Shown: one piece after another, positions 1 through 6,300 of the stretch
Numbering within the stretch: position 1 is the stretch's first letter
How the letters are laid out: every line of letters starts with the position of its first letter
NCBI GenBank assembly: GCA_035430965.1
Contig: DAOMHQ010000201.1
Span: forward strand, 1-8,968
DNA length: 8,968 nt
Direction: 5' to 3'
DNA from: JAKPRU01 sp029568995
GTDB taxonomy: Bacteria > Hinthialibacterota > Hinthialibacteria > Hinthialibacterales > JAKPRU01
Program-made: the position numbers and the translations under genes
Notes under the pieces: generated by a model
What the model saw: the letters and a program-made list of their open reading frames with translations, nothing else
Databases searched by the model: none
Told to the model about the DNA's origin: nothing

Positions 1-328
1 CCGTGGGGGTATCGGTCGGCGTCGCCGTGGGGGTATCGGTCGGCGTCGCCGTGGGTGTGTCGGTCGGCGTCGCCGTTGGGGTGTTCGTCGGCGTATCCGT
101 GGGCGTGCTTGTGGGCGTATCGGTCGGTGTCGCCGTGGGGGTGTTCGTCGGCGTATCCGTGGGCGTGTCGGTTGGTGTCGCTGTGGGTGTATCGGTCGGC
201 GTCGCCGTTGGGGTATTTGTTGGCGTATCCGTGGGCGTGTCGGTTGGTGTCGCTGTGGGTGTATCGGTCGGCGTATTCGTGGATGTCGGTGTGACCGTCG
301 GCGTGTTTGTCGGTGTGGCTGTCGGAGG
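1..328 (-). repeat. Thr-Pro linker minisatellite with 12/24/72-bp periodicity
   Basis: Read on the minus strand this codes for repeats of Pro-Thr-X-Thr (X = Ala, Asp, Asn, Ser). At DNA level the basic unit is 12 bp, mostly organised as 24-bp pairs. A higher-order 72-bp unit is duplicated at 131-202 and 203-274: the last 48 bases of the two copies are identical and the first 24 differ at only a few positions. All periods are multiples of three, so copy-number changes would alter linker length without breaking the frame. The array continues past the left edge. The plus-strand Val-Gly frames here are antisense shadows. Confidence 0.9.
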
Positions 329-1399
329 TTGCTGAACCACAACAACCTGTGAGGTATTCATGACATGGTTATTGTTCTCGTTCCACTCCGTCACAACCTG
401 CCCGGAATCCAGGAACACATACAGATAGTAACTTCCCGGTGTTCCCGGCACATTCACTGTCAGGTTGACATTCCGGGAGTCGGCGCCCTGCATCAACGGG
501 GCCGAGTCGGTCGGCGTTAAGGCAAAATCATCGCCATTGCCGATTGTCTGATCGACAGAAAGATAAACGGTATTCGTGTGCGCGTCGGCTCTCTTCTGGG
601 AGGTGTTCCCCAAGCCGTCGTTGTATTCCACGTAATTGACACTCAGCGTCCCGCCCGTGTAAGGCAGTTCGAGAGAACCGGTCACGGATGGCCCGGAGGT
701 CAATGTCAGATCGGGACCCCTTGTTCCCTGCGTGGGCGTGGACGTTGGAGTCTGTGTCGGAGTGAAAGTCGGCGTGTTTGTGGACGTTGGAGTCGGGCTG
801 GGTGTCACTCCGGGCAACAGCGTGGGAGTGTCTGTCGGGGTCTGGGTGCTCGTTGGCGTGCTCGTCGGGGTCCACGTGGGAGTTGATGTGCGTGTTGCAG
901 TCGGTGTATTCGTCGCGGTCGGTGTGGACGTGTGGGTCGCGGTCGGCGTCGCGGTCGGCGGATCCGTGACGGTGATGGACTTGGATGTCAGAATGTAGCT
1001 GTTATTTCCCTCATTGATCTCGGATACCCCATTGTCGGCGTCAATAAGGACAACCAGGTAATAGGTCCCGGCCGAGACGGTGAAACTGACTGTTGTGGTT
1101 ATCGCCTCGTTGGTTTTCCCGGAAATGCCCGAAGATGAGTAGAAGGGGAAAACCTCAATATCGTTGCCGATTTGCGTATCGGAAGAGAGATAGTGACGGT
1201 TGATATGCCCACCGGCAGGACTATTTTGTCCGTTCCGAACCGTATAGTCGAAATCGAGAGTGGCTCCCTCACTGGAAACATTCCTCGACGAGGTGATGGA
1301 AGGATTGCTCTTAAAAAAGAGATCCGGCTGCGCGTCCACAGAGGACACCCAACTCCCTATCAAGGCGACAAAAAGAGATCGTAGGAACAAACGATGCAT
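1..1399 (-). CDS. Secreted CARDB-domain protein with Thr-Pro linkers (C-terminus off window)
   Basis: Open frame on the minus strand from ATG at 1399 to the left edge (466 codons, no stop). Residues 1-23 form a signal peptide: a basic start (MHRLFLR), a hydrophobic core and a Val-Asp-Ala/Gln cleavage site. Two CARDB-like beta-sandwich domains follow, about residues 25-145 and 229-356. Each opens with Pro-Asp-Leu and ends with the family's typical acidic/Asn stretch (VSEINEGNNSY; VTEWNENNNHV). They are separated by a Thr-Pro linker (147-225) and followed by a second one (from 358) that runs off the window. CARDB domains occur in exported adhesion or matrix proteins; a surface role is inferred. 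An upstream in-phase region offers no better start, and the signal peptide fits this ATG; the ribosome site is weak (GGA about 10 bases upstream). A sigma-54-type promoter lies about 170 bases upstream. A C-terminal sorting signal (for example PEP-CTERM or a type IX signal) cannot be assessed here. Confidence 0.85.
   Translation of the reverse strand, partial: MHRLFLRSLFVALIGSWVSSVDAQPDLFFKSNPSITSSRNVSSEGATLDFDYTVRNGQNSPAGGHINRHYLSSDTQIGNDIEVFPFYSSSGISGKTNEAITTTVSFTVSAGTYYLVVLIDADNGVSEINEGNNSYILTSKSITVTDPPTATPTATHTSTPTATNTPTATRTSTPTWTPTSTPTSTQTPTDTPTLLPGVTPSPTPTSTNTPTFTPTQTPTSTPTQGTRGPDLTLTSGPSVTGSLELPYTGGTLSVNYVEYNDGLGNTSQKRADAHTNTVYLSVDQTIGNGDDFALTPTDSAPLMQGADSRNVNLTVNVPGTPGSYYLYVFLDSGQVVTEWNENNNHVMNTSQVVVVQQPPTATPTNTPTVTPTSTNTPTDTPTATPTDTPTDTPTNTPTATPTDTPTATPTDTPTDTPTNTPTATPTDTPTSTPTDTPTNTPTATPTDTPTATPTDTPTATPTDTPT
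725..961 (-). repeat. Thr-Pro inter-domain linker
   Basis: Low-complexity stretch encoding about 79 residues of Thr-Pro repeats between the two CARDB domains, with Ser, Asn, Gln and Trp at variable positions and a short break (LLPGV) near residue 204. It is more diverged than the linker at 1-328, so it is probably the older expansion. Such linkers are thought to act as extended, often O-glycosylated, spacers in exported proteins; that role is not shown here. Confidence 0.8.
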
Positions 1400-1567
1400 A
1401 TCAATTTTTCCAATTTCTACGCCTCTGCGGCGATGGCCTTCATTCCGGCTCGGTTATGAGAGATTCTGGAGATGCCCTCAAACAGAAAATCCTCAGATAG
1501 CAGCCCATCTCCAATTAACAAGTCAAAGAATTTTTATAGCTGCAACCAATTATCGTTTTTTATTTAA

Positions 1568-1582
1568 GCAATCCTGAGGCCA
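1568..1582 (-). promoter_or_regulatory. Candidate sigma-54 promoter for the CARDB gene
   Basis: On the minus strand the site reads TGGCCTCAGGATTGC, followed by TT and preceded by C. It has the invariant GG and GC with exactly 10 bases between them, and both outer motifs of the consensus (YTGGC and TTGCT) are intact. Transcription would start near 1556, giving a leader of roughly 157 bases to the ATG at 1399. The GTCTCA inverted repeats lie 140-215 bases upstream of that start, the usual distance for an enhancer-binding activator. The match is by eye and unsupported by a background count. Confidence 0.5.
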
Positions 1583-1635
1583 GACTATTCCCAGGGATGA
1601 AAATTCCCTCGAAACCGACAGTCTTTTGATCAAGA

Positions 1636-1650
1636 TCACCGCTGCGGTGA
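1636..1650. promoter_or_regulatory. 15-bp perfect palindrome, possible operator
   Basis: TCACCGCTGCGGTGA: two 7-base arms around a single T. It sits between the leftward sigma-54-type promoter and the GTCTCA cluster, about 87 bases upstream of the predicted leftward start. It could bind a dimeric regulator or be incidental; no T-tract follows, so it does not look like a terminator. Confidence 0.3.
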
Positions 1651-1693
1651 ATCGAACGCAACGGTGTGTTACAACGGATCATGCTCCCAACCC

Positions 1694-1771
1694 TGTCTCA
1701 TTCGCTCAGTTTTGCGTATGTTTCTCATTTTGTGAGAGGCTTTGAGACGTCAGGTTGTCTCACAATGAGAC
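1694..1771. promoter_or_regulatory. Cluster of GTCTCA/TGAGAC half-sites, possible enhancer (UAS)
   Basis: Five or six copies of one half-site lie within 78 bp: GTCTCA at 1695-1700; TCTCA at 1723-1727 facing TGAGA at 1733-1737 (5-base spacer); TGAGAC at 1743-1748; and GTCTCA at 1757-1762 facing TGAGAC at 1766-1771 (3-base spacer). The two palindrome centres are 34 bp apart, close to three helical turns. Repeated palindromes between two outward sigma-54-type promoters suggest binding by an NtrC-family activator shared by the CARDB gene and the transferase gene. The protein that binds is not in this window. Confidence 0.45.
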
Positions 1772-1780
1772 GCCTTTTTT
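1752..1780 (+). terminator. Terminator-like hairpin with T6 tract (alternative reading)
   Basis: The palindrome GTCTCA-CAA-TGAGAC can also be read as an RNA stem. Flanking AGG (1752-1754) can pair with CCT (1773-1775) across a small internal loop, and six Ts follow (1775-1780). That is the form of an intrinsic terminator on the plus strand. No plus-strand gene ends upstream, so it would have to end a leader or small RNA starting inside 1400-1750. The same bases are claimed by the enhancer reading, and one reading may be incidental. Confidence 0.3.
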
Positions 1781-1786
1781 GACCGC

Positions 1787-1801
1787 TGGCGTATTCTCTG
1801 C
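1787..1801 (+). promoter_or_regulatory. Candidate sigma-54 promoter for the transferase gene
   Basis: TGGCGTATTCTCTGC, preceded by C, carries GG and GC with a 10-base gap, as required for -24/-12 promoters. The -12 element is CTGC instead of TTGC, so it is weaker than the leftward one. Transcription would start near 1813, leaving about 142 bases of leader. The palindromes centred at 1764 and 1730 would be at about -49 and -83, rather close for an enhancer. Confidence 0.35.
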
Positions 1802-1858
1802 CGAATTGTCTCCATGAATAAACCGCTGATTTGCGCTTTCAATTCTGTTTCTGTTGCG

Positions 1859-1864
1859 TATAAT
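1859..1864 (+). promoter_or_regulatory. Perfect TATAAT -10 hexamer, weak sigma-70 promoter candidate
   Basis: TATAAT lies about 90 bases upstream of the transferase ATG. At 17-bp spacing the -35 region reads CTTTCA, matching only three of six consensus positions, and no extended -10 TG is present. It could supply basal transcription besides the sigma-54-type site, but a hexamer in an AT-rich leader can occur by chance. Confidence 0.2.
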
Positions 1865-1865
1865 C

Positions 1866-1967
1866 ATGTCGTATTCTCACCGATATGCAATGATATGCAG
1901 TGCCTCTTGTTTGAACGAAGAAGGAGTCTTGTTTGAGCGGAACTGGATACGGAAATGCCGCGTATAG
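1866..1967 (+). other. Small overlapping ORF with strong Shine-Dalgarno; possible shifted N-terminus of the transferase
   Basis: A 33-codon frame from ATG 1866 to TAG 1965-1967 overlaps the start of the transferase in another frame. Its end reads LFERNWIRKCRV. That resembles the aromatic/basic segment normally found just before the first membrane helix of monotopic phosphoglycosyl transferases. The region contains the only strong ribosome site nearby (AAGGAG, 1921-1926). This site is too far from the ATG at 1955 (28 bases) but close to TTG codons at 1929 and 1933. Either a leader peptide is translationally coupled to the transferase, or a single-base indel has separated the true N-terminus from the rest, or the frame is meaningless. 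I cannot decide from one sequence. Confidence 0.25.
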
Positions 1968-3325
1968 TTGACTTGGCTCTTTCGGTGTTCATGCTGATTG
2001 TATGTGCACCCCTGATCGCAATGATCGCGCTTGCCATCCGCCTCGAAAGCCGAGGCCCGGTGTTCTATCGCCAGGAACGGATCGGCAAGGATGGGAGACC
2101 ATTCCAATTATTTAAATTCCGCAAGATGCCCGAAGGTTTGCCCAGACGAGGTCCCATGCTGACCGGGCGTTTCGATCCCAGGCTGACCCATGTCGGCCGA
2201 TTCCTGGAGAGAACCAAGCTGGATGAGCTGCCCCAACTCTTGAATGTCCTCCGGGGCGACATGACCCTGGTCGGTCCACGGCCCGAAGTCCGTAAATTCG
2301 TCAGCTACTACCCCGAAAAATGGGCAACCGTCCTGTCGGTCAGACCCGGAGTGATGGGATTAAACCAGGTCTATCATCGAAATGAATCCGAGCTGTTTCC
2401 CACGGATTGCCCGGATATTGAAGAGTATTACATCCACCACATCCTGCCCGACAAGTTGGATATCGACATCCGGTATGTGGAACGCCGTTGTTTCTGGTTC
2501 GACCTGTGGATTCTGCTTCGGGCGGCGTGGGTGACTGTCTTCGGCACTGTGACCTGGCGCTCCCTGGAATCCTACCGGAGTTACTTCGTCATTCTCATAC
2601 TGGATACCTGCCTGGGGGTGGCATCGTACATCATGGCACACAGCGTGCGTTTCAGCGGACAAGTTCCCCTGCAGGATCGGGAGATATTGCACCAGATGAT
2701 TGTCGCCGTTCCCTTGATCCGCGCATTGGCTTTTGCCATTTACGAGATGCCTCGTCACGTTCCCGGGTATTTCTCCATCCATGAGGTCGGAGTGGTTCTG
2801 CGTTCCGTTCTGGTTGGCTCTCTCGGGATTCTGGGCTATGCCTTTCTGGCGAACCTTCGCGCCCATTCCCGCGCGATCTTTTTCATTGATTCCGCGTTTC
2901 TGGCAATGTTGCTGCTGGGGTATCGCTGGGGCTGGGCATGGTGGAAGCATCGAAGCGGCAATTTGGAGGGGAATCCCAAAGTCGTGATCGCCGGTGTGAA
3001 TCATGAAACGGTCAGGATCATCCAGACGCTTCAGCGAATGAGGCAGAAACTCGTGGAAGTCATCGGGGTGGTGGATACCGACCCAACACGCCGTGGGCAT
3101 CACATCGCCGGTGTGGAGATCATCGGATTGGCCGGGGAAATGGACCTGCTGCTGGGAGTCCATCACATCGACGCCGTCCTGATGGTTCGAAGCGCCCTAT
3201 CCGACAAAATCGCCGAGCGCATCGAACGAATCTGCGGCGACCATGATGTGAAAGTGTGCATCGTTCCGGAATTGATCAGGACCATCGAGGCCATCGCCGC
3301 CAAACCGAAAGCCCACGAAACATAA
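1955..3325 (+). CDS. Monotopic phosphoglycosyl transferase fused to membrane-Rossmann domain (permuted order)
   Basis: 456 residues. Residues 3-195 are a bacterial sugar transferase domain (PglC/WcaJ/WbaP family). This has a re-entrant hydrophobic helix (4-30, with an Ala-Pro break at 18-19), RQERIG (39-44), FRKM (55-58, usually FRTM), the catalytic Asp90-Glu91 pair in LDELPQLLNVLRGDM, GPRP (107-110) and PGVMGLNQV (121-129). The family transfers a phosphosugar from a UDP-sugar to undecaprenyl phosphate at the inner membrane, the first step of lipid-linked glycan assembly. Residues about 210-330 hold four membrane helices. Residues 340-446 are a Rossmann domain of the CoA_binding_3 type (VVIAGV...VIGVVDTDP...DAVLMV...VKVCIVPEL). 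Related proteins place the helices and Rossmann domain before the transferase; here they follow it. The glycine loop is degraded (AGVNHET instead of GAGxxG) and no dehydratase domain follows. An in-frame TGA at 1934-1936 excludes a longer start in this frame; a weak GGA lies 7 bases before the ATG. The sugar specificity cannot be read. Confidence 0.88.
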   Translation: MPRIVDLALSVFMLIVCAPLIAMIALAIRLESRGPVFYRQERIGKDGRPFQLFKFRKMPEGLPRRGPMLTGRFDPRLTHVGRFLERTKLDELPQLLNVLRGDMTLVGPRPEVRKFVSYYPEKWATVLSVRPGVMGLNQVYHRNESELFPTDCPDIEEYYIHHILPDKLDIDIRYVERRCFWFDLWILLRAAWVTVFGTVTWRSLESYRSYFVILILDTCLGVASYIMAHSVRFSGQVPLQDREILHQMIVAVPLIRALAFAIYEMPRHVPGYFSIHEVGVVLRSVLVGSLGILGYAFLANLRAHSRAIFFIDSAFLAMLLLGYRWGWAWWKHRSGNLEGNPKVVIAGVNHETVRIIQTLQRMRQKLVEVIGVVDTDPTRRGHHIAGVEIIGLAGEMDLLLGVHHIDAVLMVRSALSDKIAERIERICGDHDVKVCIVPELIRTIEAIAAKPKAHET

Positions 3326-6300
3326 TCATCTCATCCAATCCCTGATCCACCTCTCATGCCCATCAAATAGAAGTTTCACCCGAACGCGACGATTCCCTTC
3401 ATCAATCTCTACCACTTCAAACTTACCCAGCGGATCATCTACTATTGCGCCTTCGGTGACCTGAAGCGGTTTCAGAGTGTAGTCAATCAGGATCGCTGCC
3501 TTTCCCAGAATGCTCTCGATTTTGTAGTTTTCCGCGAGCGGGAGCGGAGTCGGTTTGGCAACCGGCGTTTCAGGAACAGCGGTGGGGGTCTCGGAGAACC
3601 AGGATTGAAGAACCTGGTTCGCAGTAATGGCATCCGGACAATCGCGGTCGGCAAAATAGAACGGCGTGATATTCGGCTCCCAGGAAAACACAATATTCTT
3701 CATCTTTTTTACTACACTCGGATGATCGATCACCAAAAACATCCGATGGGGATGGCTTCCAAGCAGGAGTCCATCTTTGGACTTCACAGAGTGCAGGGCA
3801 TTGGAAAGGTCACTCAGTGAAACATCTGCCGATTCCTCAATAAAGAACACCCACAAGCGCAGCGTGGTCGTCGGCTCGACTTTGATTTTCGTTGTCAGTT
3901 GCCGCATAGAGTCGATTGCTTCGGGGGTATCCGTGACGGTAATCCGGTTGAGATCCGGTTCCGATTTGATCTTCGCATTGCGGGTCTTCACCGCATCGAA
4001 GGCTTTCTCCAGAACGGGAATATGTTCCGGTCGCGCCGTGAAGGTCTCTGTTACAAGTTCTACATGACTGCCGTTAGACGAGCGACCGATGCGAATGACT
4101 CCCGACGGCAGGACAATGTAGTCCAGCCCCTGTCCGGGCAGGACCCCATCCAGAATCTGCCGGACCGTCGGGCTTTTCATCGCAAAGGTCACCTTCACAT
4201 TGCTATCGGAATCCAGCGTAAAATTGGCTCCTGTATCGTTACCAAGTAACGTAAGGATCTGGCTCAAATCAGTCTGGCTAGCCACTATTGGCCCCTGGAT
4301 TCGTTCATCGAGACCGGGCGCTTTCTGGCGGCTTTCACCGGGAGGATGGGTTCTTGTCCGCGCAATCAGTTTTTCCGGTCCGATTCGGACAACTCCGGAT
4401 GATGTGACCACGTAATCCAACCCCTGCCCCGGCAGAACCGCCTCCAGGATTTCGCGCACCGTCGGGCTATCCATGCAAAAAGTCACTTTCGGCTCAATAT
4501 CCCTATCGAGTGAGAAATTGAATCCGGTTTCCCCGGAAACAATTGTAAGAATTTGGGCGAGAGGGTTTTGATTTGCCCTGATGGGCCCCTCGATTCGTTT
4601 GTCCAAATCGGGCGCATTATCCAATCTACGTTCCGGCGGATTTTGCCTTGCGGGTGCGATGACCTCGGCTATACCGATCCGAACCACTCCGCCCGGCATG
4701 ACCATGTAGTCCAGTCCCTCTCCCGGCAGGATCGTATCCAGAACCTCCCGCGCAGTCGGATTTTCGAGTAAGAAAGTGACCTTGCGATTGATCCCCGGGT
4801 CAATCGTGAGTTTCAATCCCGTGTCAGCCGCGATCAGAGTCAGCATCTGAAACAGATCCGTCTGTGTGGCGAGAATCGGCCCTTCAAGTCGCTTGTCCAG
4901 ACCGGGCGCCTGGTCGGTTCTCTGGACGTGCGGACTTTGTTTTTCTGCTTGGATTACTGCCACATCACCGATCCGAAGCGCTCCGCCCGGCATGATCAGG
5001 TAGTCCAATCCCTCTTCCGGCAATACTGTCTCCAGGACCTGCCGCACCGTCGGATTTTCAAGCGAGAAGGTGACCTTGGGATTGATCCCCGGGTCAATCG
5101 TGAGTTTCAATCCCGCCTCAGATGCCATCAGAATTAGGATCAGACTCAAATCCGTCCGATTTGCCGTAACCGGCCCTGAGAGTCGCTTGTCCAAATCGGG
5201 CGCGGTGGTTGCGGTTTCGGCTCTGGGGATCGGCGTTGGCGATTCTTCTGTTGGCGTTGCAGTCGGACCTTCCTCACGGTCGGGAAGGGAATCGAAAGTC
5301 CGTCTGGTTTCTTTGGACGTTGCGGCGGAGACCTGAGCCGACTTCCCCAGATCCCAGATTCGTATCGTACCGTCGCGGCTTCCCGTCAGTATTCGGGTCC
5401 CGTCCGGCAAATAAGTGACAGTACTAACCCCACCGTTATGGACAAATGTCTTTACTAATTCGCGACGCCACAGTTTCACCGTTCCGTCCCAGCTGCCGGT
5501 CAGACATTCTGTCCCGTCCGGCGAGAACGCCACAGCGGACACATTGCCTGTGTGTCCCGATAATGTGCGTATTTGCGCTCCCGTTTCCGCATTCCATAAC
5601 CTCGCCGTATTATCCTCACTCCCGGTTAAGACTCTCTTCTGGTCCGGGGAAAGTGCCACGGATCTCACAGCACCATCATGTCCGAAAAATGCTTGTATCT
5701 GCGCTCCCGTTTCGACATCCCACAGTCTCGCCGTGTTATCGCGAGCGCCTGTCAATACCCTGGTTCCATCCGGCGAAAATGCCAGAGACCACACCTTAGC
5801 CGTGTGCCCGGAGAAAGTTCGAATCTCCTCACCGGTCCCAACATCCCACAACTTCGCTGTCCACTGACTTCCCGTCAGGATTCTCCTCCCATCCGGCGAC
5901 AACGCCATGATATTCTCCGTGAATGTAATCTTCTTGAATCTTCGAATTTCCGTTCCGGTTTCCGCATCCAGGAATACCGCGCTGTCGGAGAATCCCATTA
6001 AGACCTTTGCCCCATCAGGCAGAAAGGCGGCCAAGATGCACTCGGCTATCTGTCGCGGGCTGAAGGTTTGAACCGCTTTGCCGGTAGTCAAATCCCACAG
6101 CATCCCGCTGGACGTCACAATCTTTGTCCCATCCGGCGAAAGCGCCGTAGAGAACAGGGGCGAGGTGTGTCCCGTAAGGGTTTGAATCTCTTCGCCGGTT
6201 TCCGTATTCCATACATGGGCGTTCATATCCCCGCCTGCCGCCAGGACTCTTGTTCCGTCCGGCGAGAACGTAACGGAAGTCGCCGTCGATCCCGGTTCTC

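Noticed and set aside
1..328. CRISPR array or replication-origin iterons in the left tandem repeat
   Set aside because: There are no unique spacers between repeats, the periodicity is in codons, and the array is in frame with a secreted protein.
3..335. Plus-strand frames made of Val-Gly repeats (also 732-998)
   Set aside because: They are antisense reads of Thr-Pro linker DNA. The minus frame continues with CARDB domains and a signal peptide, which explains the sequence fully.
1400..1680. Small plus-strand gene within 1260-1577 (105 codons)
   Set aside because: It overlaps the CARDB signal peptide region antisense, lacks a ribosome site and has no recognisable protein pattern.
2360..3166. 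268-codon minus-strand frame inside the transferase
   Set aside because: Composition is rich in His, Gln, Asn and Asp with no domain pattern, and it lies opposite a clear enzyme gene; it is an antisense shadow.
4085..5203. Complete secretin (PilQ/GspD-like) gene
   Set aside because: N0-like and N1-like domains are present, but the roughly 200-residue pore domain with its conserved glycine-rich strands is absent.
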